DNA from: Senegalia massiliensis
Lineage (GTDB): Bacteria > Bacillota > Clostridia > Tissierellales > SIT17
Reading direction: 5' to 3'
Assembly: GCF_900626135.1 (NCBI RefSeq)
Contig: NZ_LR130785.1
Coordinates: 247,899-311,898, forward strand
Length of the DNA: 64,000 nt
Below are positions 1-8,620 of the stretch, one piece after another (position 1 is the first letter of the stretch; each line of letters starts with the position of its first letter). A program made the position numbers and the translations under genes. The notes under the pieces are model-generated. The model searched no databases and was not told where the DNA came from. It worked only from the letters and a program-made list of their open reading frames with translations.

Positions 1-107
1 TCAGCAAGACTTAAAAGACAATTATCTTTAGGTAAATCATTTTTTACATTTTTAAGTACATCTTCATGTATCTCATTACAATTACAAACTGGAATATCTT
101 TAGTCAT
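1..107 (-). CDS. ArsR/CadC-type metalloregulator, N-terminal part only
   Basis: The gene reads leftwards and runs off the window edge, so only its first 35 codons are visible. It starts at ATG (107-105) after a good AGGTGA ribosome site. The peptide opens MTKDIPVCNCNEIHEDV. An N-terminal Cys-x-Cys followed by IHEDV is typical of the metal-sensing N-terminus of CadC/ArsR winged-helix repressors, which dissociate from DNA when metal binds. The DNA-binding domain lies outside the window, so the family call rests on the N-terminus alone. The helicase gene diverges from it with about 120 bp between the starts. Confidence 0.6.
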   Translation of the reverse strand, partial: MTKDIPVCNCNEIHEDVLKNVKNDLPKDNCLLSLA

Positions 108-225
108 GTTTTCACCTCATTAAATTATAATTGAATATATGAGCAATTATTCATATATTATTATATACCCCAAAAGTGATTTTTGCAACCATAAATATGA
201 TAAAATAATATTGGTGATAAAATTT

Positions 226-2508
226 ATGAATATTAAAATATCTGTAAGAAATTTAGTTGAATTTATACTTAGAAGTGGAGATATAAACTCCACATATATA
301 GGAAGAAATAGAATGACTGAAGGAACAAGAATTCATCAATTAGTACAAAAAAAGATGGATAAAAACTATATGCCTGAAGTTACACTTAAAACTGAAGTAG
401 AATTTGAGGATTTAATACTTACAGTAGGAGGAAGAGCAGATGGAATTATAACAGAAAAAGAAAAAGTTATAATAGATGAAATAAAATCAACTACAACATC
501 ACTTGAAAAAATAGATGAAAATTTCAATGAACTTCATTGGGCACAAGCTAAATGTTATGCCTATATCTATTCTATGGATAATAATTTAGAACGAATAGAT
601 ATTCAACTCACATATGTAGAAATAGATACAGAAGAAATAAAAAGAATAAGAAATACTTACACCTACAAGGAGTTGGAAAAGTTCTTTAAAAATTTAACAG
701 ATAGATATTATATTTGGGCAGACCTTTCTAGAAAGTGGATAAGAACTCGTGATGAGTCCATAAAAAAATTACAATTTCCTTTTGATAATTATAGAAAAGG
801 ACAAAGAAAATTATCAGTAGGTATATATAGAACAATAGAACAAGAAAAAAAGTTATTTGCACAAGCACCTACTGGAATAGGAAAGACTATATCTACAATA
901 TTTCCATCAGTAAAAGCTATAGGAGAAAGTAAAGGAGAAAAGATTTTTTATCTTACAGCTAAAACTATAACTAGAACAGTAGCAGAGGACTCTTTCAATA
1001 TATTAAAAAATAAAGGTTTACGCTTTAAAATAGTAACATTAACAGCTAAAGATAAAATTTGTTTTTGTAAAGAATCTAGTTGTAATCCAGAAGATTGTGA
1101 ATTTGCAAAGGGACATTTTGATAGAATAAATGATGCAATATATGATGTAATTACTAATGAAGATATTATTTCACGTGAAACAATAGAGAAATACTCATTA
1201 AAGCATAAAGTATGTCCATTTGAATTTTCATTAGATATAAGTATATGGGCAGATAGTGTTATATGTGACTATAATTATGTATTTGACCCAAAAGCTAAAC
1301 TGAAACGATTTTTTATTGAAGATAAAAACAAATATATATTTTTAATAGATGAAGCTCATAATTTAGTAGATAGGTCAAGAGACATGTTTTCAGCAGAACT
1401 TTTTAAAAATGACTTTTTAGAATTAAAAAGATTATTTAAAGATATTGAACCTAAAATGGCAAAATCATTAGATAAAATAAATCGTTATTTTTTAAAGATA
1501 AAAAAGAAGTGTAAAAATAATGATTATTTTTTAGAAAAAGAAGAGCCAGAAGATATGTTTTATCCCTTAAAGGGGTTTGTGAAAAAAGCTGATAATTGGT
1601 TAAAGGAAAATGGAGATAAAAAAGAGCATAAAGATTTATTAGAATTATATTTTAATGTATTATCTTTTCTACGAGTATCAGAAGATTATGATGATAGGTT
1701 TGTAACCTATACTGAATTGCAGGGGAAAAATGTAAAGTTGAAAATGTTTTGTTTGGATCCATCTTATTTATTATCTACTACATTAGGTAGTGGATTATCT
1801 TCAATTCTTTTTTCAGCAACACTAAGTCCTATAGATTATTATAAAGATATATTAGGAGGAAAAGAAAAAGATAATATAATGATTTTAGATTCTCCATTTG
1901 ATCCTAGAAATCTTAAAATAATAATAAAAGATAGCATATCCACAAAATATAGAGACAGAAAATATTCTTATGAAAAAATAGCTAATGTAATATATGATAC
2001 GACTAAATATAAAGAAGGTAACTATATGGTGTTTTTTCCATCATATAAATATATGGAAGATGTATATGATGTATTTATAGAAAAGTTTCCACAATTTAGA
2101 ACAATGGTACAAGAGATAGGAATGAAAGAGGAAGAAAAGGAAGAGTTTTTAAAATCATTTAAGCAAAACCCAACAAATACTCTAATAGCATTTGCAGTAA
2201 TGGGAGGAATATTTTCAGAAGGTATAGATTTGAAAGGCGATAGACTTACAGGAGCTATAATAGTTGGAATTGGTCTTCCGAAAATTTGTCTAGAGAGAAA
2301 TATAATAAGAGAATATTTCAATGAAAAAAATGGATTAGGATATGAATATGCATATATGTATCCTGGAATGAATAAAGTATTACAATCCATGGGGAGAGTT
2401 ATAAGAACAGAGACTGATAAAGGTGTAGTATGTTTAATAGGTAGAAGATTTGGAAAATGGGGACAGTTCAGACATATTATTAAAGGAAAGACTACTAATA
2501 AATATTAA
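226..2508 (+). CDS. DinG/XPD-like superfamily 2 helicase with N-terminal RecB-like nuclease domain
   Basis: 760 residues from ATG 226, chosen because GGTG lies about 9 bases upstream; an in-frame ATG at 139 has no such site. Residues 30-115 look like a PD-(D/E)xK nuclease: H37, D72 (GRADG), E85-x-K87 (DEIKS) and Q107 (HWAQAK). The helicase core follows: Walker A APTGIGKT (K220), DEAH box 375-378, and the motif VI-like QSMGRVIR near the C-terminus. Cysteines between Walker A and DEAH (CFCKESSCNPEDC and later KVCPF) fit the 4Fe-4S domain of XPD/DinG helicases. Family knowledge: these are 5'-3' DNA helicases of DNA repair. A nuclease-helicase fusion of this size is common in Clostridia. It stands alone, followed by a lipoprotein gene 28 bases downstream. 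Confidence 0.85.
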   Translation: MNIKISVRNLVEFILRSGDINSTYIGRNRMTEGTRIHQLVQKKMDKNYMPEVTLKTEVEFEDLILTVGGRADGIITEKEKVIIDEIKSTTTSLEKIDENFNELHWAQAKCYAYIYSMDNNLERIDIQLTYVEIDTEEIKRIRNTYTYKELEKFFKNLTDRYYIWADLSRKWIRTRDESIKKLQFPFDNYRKGQRKLSVGIYRTIEQEKKLFAQAPTGIGKTISTIFPSVKAIGESKGEKIFYLTAKTITRTVAEDSFNILKNKGLRFKIVTLTAKDKICFCKESSCNPEDCEFAKGHFDRINDAIYDVITNEDIISRETIEKYSLKHKVCPFEFSLDISIWADSVICDYNYVFDPKAKLKRFFIEDKNKYIFLIDEAHNLVDRSRDMFSAELFKNDFLELKRLFKDIEPKMAKSLDKINRYFLKIKKKCKNNDYFLEKEEPEDMFYPLKGFVKKADNWLKENGDKKEHKDLLELYFNVLSFLRVSEDYDDRFVTYTELQGKNVKLKMFCLDPSYLLSTTLGSGLSSILFSATLSPIDYYKDILGGKEKDNIMILDSPFDPRNLKIIIKDSISTKYRDRKYSYEKIANVIYDTTKYKEGNYMVFFPSYKYMEDVYDVFIEKFPQFRTMVQEIGMKEEEKEEFLKSFKQNPTNTLIAFAVMGGIFSEGIDLKGDRLTGAIIVGIGLPKICLERNIIREYFNEKNGLGYEYAYMYPGMNKVLQSMGRVIRTETDKGVVCLIGRRFGKWGQFRHIIKGKTTNKY

Positions 2509-2536
2509 AATAATAAGTCATATATTGGAGGGAATA

Positions 2537-3358
2537 ATGAGTTATTTAAAGAAAGTCTTTATCTTATCTATGTGTATAATAATATTATTTACAATAGGAT
2601 GTTCAATTCAAAGTGGAGAACAAAGTTTAATAAAAAATAGCTATTTTGAAGATGTTGATAAAATAATTATATATAAAGGATCAGCTTATAAGCAAATACA
2701 GGATTTAGAATCATTTGAAAAGGTACTAAAAAATATAGAAGCTAAAAAAGTAAATATTGAAAATTTATCAAGTGATAAAATAGAAGATAGGTATAAAATT
2801 ATATTTACTTATGAAAATAGTGATCAAGAAAGAAAAATATCCTTTAAAGGTAATAATATGTTGTATGATGAAAATTGGTATAGTATAGATAAGGATATAA
2901 ATGATATATATAACAAAATTGATTCTAAAGAAAAAATGGATGGTAATTTACAGAGATCTAAAGTTAAAAGGGAATCTAGAAAAAATTTAAAAACAAAAGA
3001 CTCATTATTAGGAAATTGGATATATGACGATGAAACATATATGGAATTTACTAAAACATATATAATATATAAAACAAAACAAAAATACAGAAAATTTAAT
3101 TATAAAATAAATAGAATAAATGATAATAAAATTTTCATAACTGCATATAAAGATATATTATTTTCTAAGGATATAGATATTTTTAAAATTGAAATATTAA
3201 TAGATGATACAAAAAATAATATAATATTAAAAAAGAAAATGCTAAAAAGTGAAATGGAATATAAGAATAACCTTATTTATATTGACTATATTGATGATCA
3301 AAAGGTGGAACTAGGAAGTTTTGATGATTTATTTTTTGTTGAAAATAAAGATATATAA
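2537..3358 (+). CDS. Lipoprotein of unknown function
   Basis: 273 residues. ATG 2537 follows GGAGGG at a good distance; an in-frame ATG at 2450 would lie inside the helicase gene. The N-terminus is a lipoprotein signal peptide: basic MSYLKK, hydrophobic stretch, then a lipobox ending FTIGC with Cys22 as the likely lipidated residue. The mature part is charged and rich in Lys, Asp and Ile, with no domain I recognise. Residues from about 160 (LLGNWIYDDETYMEF) resemble the opening strand of small beta-barrel lipocalin-like domains, which is only a suggestion. It probably sits on the outer face of the cytoplasmic membrane and may be cotranscribed with the helicase. Confidence 0.75.
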   Translation: MSYLKKVFILSMCIIILFTIGCSIQSGEQSLIKNSYFEDVDKIIIYKGSAYKQIQDLESFEKVLKNIEAKKVNIENLSSDKIEDRYKIIFTYENSDQERKISFKGNNMLYDENWYSIDKDINDIYNKIDSKEKMDGNLQRSKVKRESRKNLKTKDSLLGNWIYDDETYMEFTKTYIIYKTKQKYRKFNYKINRINDNKIFITAYKDILFSKDIDIFKIEILIDDTKNNIILKKKMLKSEMEYKNNLIYIDYIDDQKVELGSFDDLFFVENKDI

Positions 3359-3438
3359 ATTAATTTTTAACTAAATTAAAAAGGAGATATCTACCCTTTT
3401 GTAGAATATAGAACTATAAGGAAAAGGGGGAGTTGGAT

Positions 3439-5829
3439 TTGTTATATAGATTGAAAAAAATTAATTTACCGTTAGTTATAGGAATTATAATACTTATATT
3501 TGTATCTATTATAGCTATATTTAGAATAGATATAATGAATTTAGATCCATTTGCTACAAATTTTGCATTACCTCATTTTGAAGATGGAAATTTAGTAATA
3601 GATAATCCACCAAATCCACCTGATGATATAAATATATGGGGAACTGATATACTAGGCAGAGATGTATTTAGTAGAATAGTGTATGGAGCTAGAATGACCC
3701 TTCAAATTGGTATATATACAGCCTTAGCGAGACTTGTTGTAGGTGTTATTCTTGGGCTTTTTGCAGGGTTTGGAAGTAAGATAATATCTAAAATAATAGA
3801 TATATTTAAAACCACTTTTAGTGCAATACCTCCCCTTATAATAAGTTTTATACTTTTAAGTGCTATAAAACCAACACTTGAAGAAGTAATATTCATTTAT
3901 ACTTTTATTCTTACATTTGTAGGCTGGGGTAGAATTGGATCTATATTGAGAGATAGGATAAATGAAATATTAAGAGAAGATTTTATAAAAGGAGAAATAG
4001 CTATAGGAAAAAGTAAAATTCAGATAGCATTTGGAAATGTGCTACCTCATCTTTTTGCAACTATGGTTATACATTTATTTATAGAAACAAGTAGAGTATT
4101 AATAATACTAGCCGAGCTAGGAGTATTGGGACTTTTAGTTGGTACTATTACAATAGATCCTTTTCTTATACAAGAACTAAAATTAGATATTATACCTGCA
4201 TATTATCCAGAATGGGGTTCAATGCTTGCAACCGCTAGATATGCTATAGGTGCTGGCAAGATATGGATAGTGTTTTATCCTGCACTTGCTATATTCATAT
4301 CAGTTTTAGGATTTAATTTATTAGGGGAAGGATTAAAAATAGAGTTAAATAAAAGAAACTCAAAATTTATAACATTTATTAAGCACATTCCATATCATTT
4401 ATCACCGATTACTTTTATCTATCAAATTAAGAATATAAATAGATATAAAAAAAGTGTTGGAATAAAGCTAGGTTTAATAGGTTTAATAGTATTAATATTA
4501 ATTTGGCCTGTAAAAAATAGTACATATAATATCAACTCAGATGATATATATAGTCATATACAAGAGTTATCAGAAGATAAATATTTAGAAAGACAAATTG
4601 GTAGTGAAGGCAATAGAAACACTCGAAATTATATTGTAGAAAATTTAAAAGATATAGGGCTTAGACCTTTAGATGATGAAAGCTATACAAATAAACATAA
4701 AATAGAAGTTAATTCACAAATTGTAAAAAAATCAGAAATATATATAGAAGGTAAAAATATATCTTTTGAATACTTAAAAGATTTTAATTTTTGGGATATT
4801 TATTTAAATAAAATAGATGAAAAAAATTATACTGGTGAATTAAGAAGAAAGATTATGACTGTAGAAATGTATGAAAATGGAGAATATGATCCAGAACAGA
4901 AATACTTATTAATTGTAGATGCAGAATATCGTAGAAATTTTAATAAAATCACAAATATATTAGTTGAAGATTTTGTTAGTGGTGGATTATATTACACTGA
5001 AGATAAATCACTAGAAGTTAATTATGATGTAAATATAATAGGAAGTCTAGAACAAGTAGAAAATAGTTTGGGATTTGGTGATATATACATTAATGTAAGT
5101 AATCAAGTTATAGATACTTTAAAAGAAAATATAGATGAAGAAATAGTATTTTCTACAGATATAGAAATGCAAAGATATGCAGATATATCAAATATAGGAG
5201 CTGTATTACAAGGGCAAAATAAGGAAAAATCTCCTCTTATTATAGCTACTGATTATGATTATAAATTAGATGATAGTGAAAATAATAAAAATAAAGGTCT
5301 AATATACAATGGAACATCTATTGCAGCAAATTTAGAGATAGCAAAAACATTAAAAAATAGTGAGTTTCGACCAGATAGAGATATTATATTTATGTTTTTT
5401 GATGGATCTACAAGTTCAAAAGCAACAGGAATAAGTGCCTTTGTATCTAGTGATCTATATGATGAATTAGAAAAAAATCATTTCTTAATATACACTAAAA
5501 ATTTAGGTCAAAAAGAAAGTAATTTACTTGCATTTGATACTTCAAGACTTTATTCAGATAATAGAGGACATTATGGCATAGTTAGAAATACGATGAAAAG
5601 AGGAGAAGATTTTAAATTAGATACAATTTTAGTAGGAACAAACTTTGACTCTAGAAGTGTAAGAATAATGTATAATAATGGTACAAGTTTAACCTCTATA
5701 TCTGGAATAGAATCTTCTATTGAAGGAGAAGTTACTACAATTGATAAAGAAATATTAAAAAAACAAACTCAAACAATATTAGATGCTATTACAATGTATG
5801 ATTATACTTTAACGGAGAATGGTGAATAA
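3439..5829 (+). CDS. DppC/OppC-type ABC permease fused to degenerate M28 peptidase-like domain
   Basis: 796 residues from TTG 3439, which sits six bases after GGGGGAG; TTG 3433 is too close to that site. Residues about 1-300 are a dipeptide-type ABC importer permease: WGTDILGRDVFSRIVYGAR is the OppC/DppC hallmark, followed by several membrane segments and the closing NLLGEGLK. Another membrane segment lies at about 343-358. The rest, about 370-796, is extracellular and follows the M28 aminopeptidase layout (RQIGSEGNRNTRNYIVENL, then IIATDYDY, then NGTSIAANLEIAKTL). The M28 zinc ligands are missing: the usual AHxD reads ATDYD, the DDNASG equivalent reads NGTS, and the E-E pair reads DG. No ATPase, partner permease or binding protein is next to it. 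Inference: a membrane protein whose ectodomain binds, rather than cuts, peptides. Confidence 0.8.
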   Translation: MLYRLKKINLPLVIGIIILIFVSIIAIFRIDIMNLDPFATNFALPHFEDGNLVIDNPPNPPDDINIWGTDILGRDVFSRIVYGARMTLQIGIYTALARLVVGVILGLFAGFGSKIISKIIDIFKTTFSAIPPLIISFILLSAIKPTLEEVIFIYTFILTFVGWGRIGSILRDRINEILREDFIKGEIAIGKSKIQIAFGNVLPHLFATMVIHLFIETSRVLIILAELGVLGLLVGTITIDPFLIQELKLDIIPAYYPEWGSMLATARYAIGAGKIWIVFYPALAIFISVLGFNLLGEGLKIELNKRNSKFITFIKHIPYHLSPITFIYQIKNINRYKKSVGIKLGLIGLIVLILIWPVKNSTYNINSDDIYSHIQELSEDKYLERQIGSEGNRNTRNYIVENLKDIGLRPLDDESYTNKHKIEVNSQIVKKSEIYIEGKNISFEYLKDFNFWDIYLNKIDEKNYTGELRRKIMTVEMYENGEYDPEQKYLLIVDAEYRRNFNKITNILVEDFVSGGLYYTEDKSLEVNYDVNIIGSLEQVENSLGFGDIYINVSNQVIDTLKENIDEEIVFSTDIEMQRYADISNIGAVLQGQNKEKSPLIIATDYDYKLDDSENNKNKGLIYNGTSIAANLEIAKTLKNSEFRPDRDIIFMFFDGSTSSKATGISAFVSSDLYDELEKNHFLIYTKNLGQKESNLLAFDTSRLYSDNRGHYGIVRNTMKRGEDFKLDTILVGTNFDSRSVRIMYNNGTSLTSISGIESSIEGEVTTIDKEILKKQTQTILDAITMYDYTLTENGE

Positions 5830-5831
5830 AT

Positions 5832-7094
5832 ATGAGTGTGGGAATAGATATTGTAAAGATTCATAGAATAGAAGATATTTTAGATAAAAAAAGAGATAGC
5901 TTTTTAAATAAAATATTTACTACAGAAGAAAAACAGTATATAAAAGAAAAAAAATATAGTCCTCAAACTATAGCAGGGCTATTTTCTGCAAAAGAATCTA
6001 TAAGTAAAGCTATAGGAACTGGGATAGGTAAAGTTTCATTTAAAGATATAGAAATATCTCATGATAAATTTGGCAAGCCTATAGTAATTATAAATGAAAA
6101 GGTTAAAAGCTTTGGAATTTCAAAAATTGATTTAACTATTACTCATGAAATAGATTATGCTGTTAGTTTTGCAAAGGTAAACTTTAAAATAAATGATAAT
6201 ATTATAGAAATACCAGAAGAATTAAAGGGGTTATTAACTAAGAGAAATCCAGAAAGTCATAAAGGTGATTATGGAAAGGTATTAATAATAGGTGGAAGTA
6301 GGGGTATGACAGGTTCTGTAACTTTATCTTCTAAATCAGCTATGAGAACAGGTTCAGGGCTAGTATATACTATGGTACCAGAATACTTAGAAACCATAAT
6401 GAGTATAAAGCTAACTGAAGAAATAGTAAAGATAGCAAAAGATAATGGTAAAGGATATTTTATAAAAAAATCTTTAGAAGAGATATTAAATAATACAAAA
6501 GATAAAGACGTATTAGCAATAGGACCAGGCATGGGAACTTTTGAAGATAATATATATTTATTAAGAGAAATTATAAAAAATATAAATATACCTTTAGTGA
6601 TAGATGCAGATGGACTAAATTCATTATCTACAGATATAGATATTTTAAAAAATAAGAAAAATTCAATAGTAATCACACCACATCTTGGAGAGATGGCTAG
6701 ATTACTTGATAAAAGTATAAAAGAAATTGAAAATAATAGAGTTTATTATGCAAAACATATAAGTAATAAATATAATATTGTAACTGTATTAAAAGGAAGT
6801 AATACTATAGTTTCATACAAAGATGAAATATATATAAACAATTCAGGAAATCCTGGCATGGCGAAAGCTGGTAGTGGTGATGTACTTACAGGGATTATAA
6901 TATCTCTTATAGGTCAAGGATTAGAACCATTTAATGCAGCAAAACTTGCAGTATATATTCATGGTCTAGCTGGTGATTTTGCAAGGGATAAAAAAGGTGA
7001 GCATTCTATGATAGCTAGTGATATTGTGGATAGTATTGGAGATGCTATAAATTTTCTATTGACAAATAAAAAATTTAGTAGTAAACTTAATTAA
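5832..7094 (+). CDS. Holo-[ACP] synthase / ADP-dependent NAD(P)H-hydrate dehydratase fusion
   Basis: 420 residues; ATG begins just after the preceding stop. Residues 1-120 are AcpS, which transfers phosphopantetheine from CoA to acyl carrier protein: D6 in VGIDIV and E55-x-x-x-K59-like FSAKESISKA match the Mg-binding and catalytic positions. Residues about 128-415 are the YjeF C-terminal (NnrD) domain, which repairs hydrated NAD(P)H: KVLIIGGSRGMTGS, IGPGMG, VIDADGLNSL, TPHLGEM, and AKAGSGD with D350 as the catalytic aspartate. The usual partner of NnrD is the epimerase NnrE, often fused at its N-terminus; here AcpS occupies that position and no epimerase domain is visible. The pyr promoter lies inside the 3' end of this gene. 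Confidence 0.9.
   Translation: MSVGIDIVKIHRIEDILDKKRDSFLNKIFTTEEKQYIKEKKYSPQTIAGLFSAKESISKAIGTGIGKVSFKDIEISHDKFGKPIVIINEKVKSFGISKIDLTITHEIDYAVSFAKVNFKINDNIIEIPEELKGLLTKRNPESHKGDYGKVLIIGGSRGMTGSVTLSSKSAMRTGSGLVYTMVPEYLETIMSIKLTEEIVKIAKDNGKGYFIKKSLEEILNNTKDKDVLAIGPGMGTFEDNIYLLREIIKNINIPLVIDADGLNSLSTDIDILKNKKNSIVITPHLGEMARLLDKSIKEIENNRVYYAKHISNKYNIVTVLKGSNTIVSYKDEIYINNSGNPGMAKAGSGDVLTGIIISLIGQGLEPFNAAKLAVYIHGLAGDFARDKKGEHSMIASDIVDSIGDAINFLLTNKKFSSKLN
7059..7087 (+). promoter_or_regulatory. Promoter of the pyr operon
   Basis: TTGACA (7059-7064), a 17-base spacer, and TAAACT (7082-7087) form a good sigma-A promoter. It lies within the last codons of the AcpS-NnrD gene, so pyr transcription starts around the end of that gene and includes the whole attenuator. 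Confidence 0.7.
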
Positions 7095-7110
7095 AGTTAA
7101 ATAAAATAAA

Positions 7111-7176
7111 GATATCTTTAAGTTGGTCCGAGAGACCAAAAAGGTACAATGAACTATGGGATAGTTATGCATATTT
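7111..7176 (+). promoter_or_regulatory. PyrR-type attenuator: antiterminator arm and anti-antiterminator hairpin
   Basis: TTGGTC (7123-7128) and GACCAA (7134-7139) pair perfectly around a CGAGA loop, giving a UCCGAGAGACC element close to the PyrR-binding loop of Bacillus pyr leaders. TCTTTAAG (7115-7122) is the exact complement of CTTAAAGA (7184-7191) in the 5' arm of the terminator, so it can form an antiterminator. Expected behaviour: uridine nucleotides bound to PyrR stabilise the hairpin and favour termination. pyrR itself is not in the window. Confidence 0.7.
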
Positions 7177-7214
7177 ATGCCTTCTTAAAGAAATCTTTAA
7201 GAAGGCATTTTTTA
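7177..7214 (+). terminator. pyr leader intrinsic terminator
   Basis: A 14-bp perfect stem (7177-7190 with 7195-7208), loop AAAT, overlapping a run of T. It lies 60 bases before pyrB, so it is an attenuator and not the end of the previous gene. Confidence 0.85.
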
Positions 7215-7272
7215 ATGCCAAAATAAATACCTTTAAAATAGTTCTGTGAAACTAGAAAGGAGTTGTATAATT

Positions 7273-8187
7273 ATGTTAAAAGGAAGACATTTAATTGAAC
7301 CAAGAGATTTTTCATTAGAAGAATTAGATGAAATTTTTTCTCTCGCTGAAGACATTATAAAAAATGAAAAAAATTATCTGGATAAGTGTAGAGGTAAATT
7401 ACTTGCTTCACTTTTCTATGAACCATCGACTAGAACTAGATTTAGTTTTGAATCTGCAATGTATAGGCTCGGAGGACAAGTGGTAGGATTTTCTGAAGCA
7501 GCAAGCTCTTCTGTATCAAAAGGTGAATCTGTAGCTGATACTATAAAAACTATTGCATGTTATTCTGATATAGCTGTAATGAGACATCCAAAAGAAGGAG
7601 CACCACTTCTTGCTTCTAAAAATACTGATATGCCTATTATAAATGCTGGTGATGGAGGTCATCAACATCCTACTCAAACATTAACTGATTTACTCACCAT
7701 AAGAATTCTAAAAAAAGACTTATCAAATCATACTATAGGACTATGCGGAGACCTTAAATTTGGTAGAACAGTCCATTCTCTAGTAAAAGCAATGAAAAGA
7801 TATTTAAATATAAATTTTGTATTTATATCTCCTGAAGAACTTCAAATTCCTGATTATATAAAAGATGATTTACAAGAAAATAGCTACTATGAAACTGAAA
7901 GCCTTGATGAAGTAATAGATAAATTAGATATACTCTATATGACAAGAGTACAAAAAGAAAGGTTTTTTAATGAAGAAGATTATGTACGTTTAAAAGATAG
8001 CTATATTCTAACAAATGAAAAACTTAAAAATTCAAAAGAAGACTTAATAATAATGCATCCCCTTCCAAGAGTAAATGAAATAGCAGTTGAAGTTGATAGG
8101 GATAAAAGAGCTGTATATTTTGAGCAAGCAAAATTTGGGATGTATGTACGAATGGCTTTAATATTAAAATTATTGGGGGTGGAGTAA
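7273..8187 (+). CDS. pyrB: Aspartate carbamoyltransferase, catalytic chain
   Basis: 304 residues; ATG 7273 follows AAAGGAG, while an in-frame GTG at 7246 lies upstream of that site. PyrB joins carbamoyl phosphate and aspartate, the first committed step of pyrimidine synthesis, in the cytoplasm. The carbamoyl phosphate site [12 protein letters not shown], the [10 protein letters not shown] motif and [15 protein letters not shown] near the C-terminus are all intact, and the length is normal. It is the first gene of the pyr operon, controlled by the attenuator just upstream. pyrI follows with no gap, so the enzyme is probably the allosteric PyrB-PyrI holoenzyme known from enterobacteria and many clostridia. 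Confidence 0.97.
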   Translation: MLKGRHLIEPRDFSLEELDEIFSLAEDIIKNEKNYLDKCRGKLLASLFYEPSTRTRFSFESAMYRLGGQVVGFSEAASSSVSKGESVADTIKTIACYSDIAVMRHPKEGAPLLASKNTDMPIINAGDGGHQHPTQTLTDLLTIRILKKDLSNHTIGLCGDLKFGRTVHSLVKAMKRYLNINFVFISPEELQIPDYIKDDLQENSYYETESLDEVIDKLDILYMTRVQKERFFNEEDYVRLKDSYILTNEKLKNSKEDLIIMHPLPRVNEIAVEVDRDKRAVYFEQAKFGMYVRMALILKLLGVE

Positions 8188-8610
8188 ATGTTAAATATCG
8201 ATAGTATTAAAAAAGGTATAGTAATTGATCATATAAAAGAAGGATATGGATATAAGATATTTAAAGAGTTAGGACTTCACAAAGTTGATTATAGAGTTGC
8301 ACTTATAAGAAATGTTTCATCTAGAAAACAAGGTAAAAAAGACCTTATAAAAATAGAAAATAAAATAGATTTAGATTTAAATGTACTTGGAATAATAGAT
8401 CCAGATTTAACTGTAAATATAATTGAAGATGAAGAAATAAAAGAAAAGATAAAATTATCACTTCCAGAAAAGGTTAAAGGTATATTTACTTGTAAAAACC
8501 CAAGATGTATAACAAGTGAAGAAAATATAGAAGATGTAGAATTTATACTTGTGGATAAAGATAAAAAAGAATATAGATGTGAATACTGTGATACAAAAAC
8601 TTCTTTATAG
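8188..8610 (+). CDS. pyrI: Aspartate carbamoyltransferase, regulatory chain
   Basis: 140 residues, starting at the base after the pyrB stop codon. PyrI binds CTP or ATP and tunes PyrB activity. The N-terminal allosteric part and a C-terminal zinc domain with four cysteines (CKNPRC, then CEYC) are visible; the zinc domain contacts PyrB in the characterised enzymes. The length fits the family. Bacillus pyr operons lack pyrI, so this operon is of the clostridial type, where feedback acts on the enzyme as well as on transcription. Confidence 0.96.
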   Translation: MLNIDSIKKGIVIDHIKEGYGYKIFKELGLHKVDYRVALIRNVSSRKQGKKDLIKIENKIDLDLNVLGIIDPDLTVNIIEDEEIKEKIKLSLPEKVKGIFTCKNPRCITSEENIEDVEFILVDKDKKEYRCEYCDTKTSL

Positions 8611-8620
8611 GAGGCTAAAT

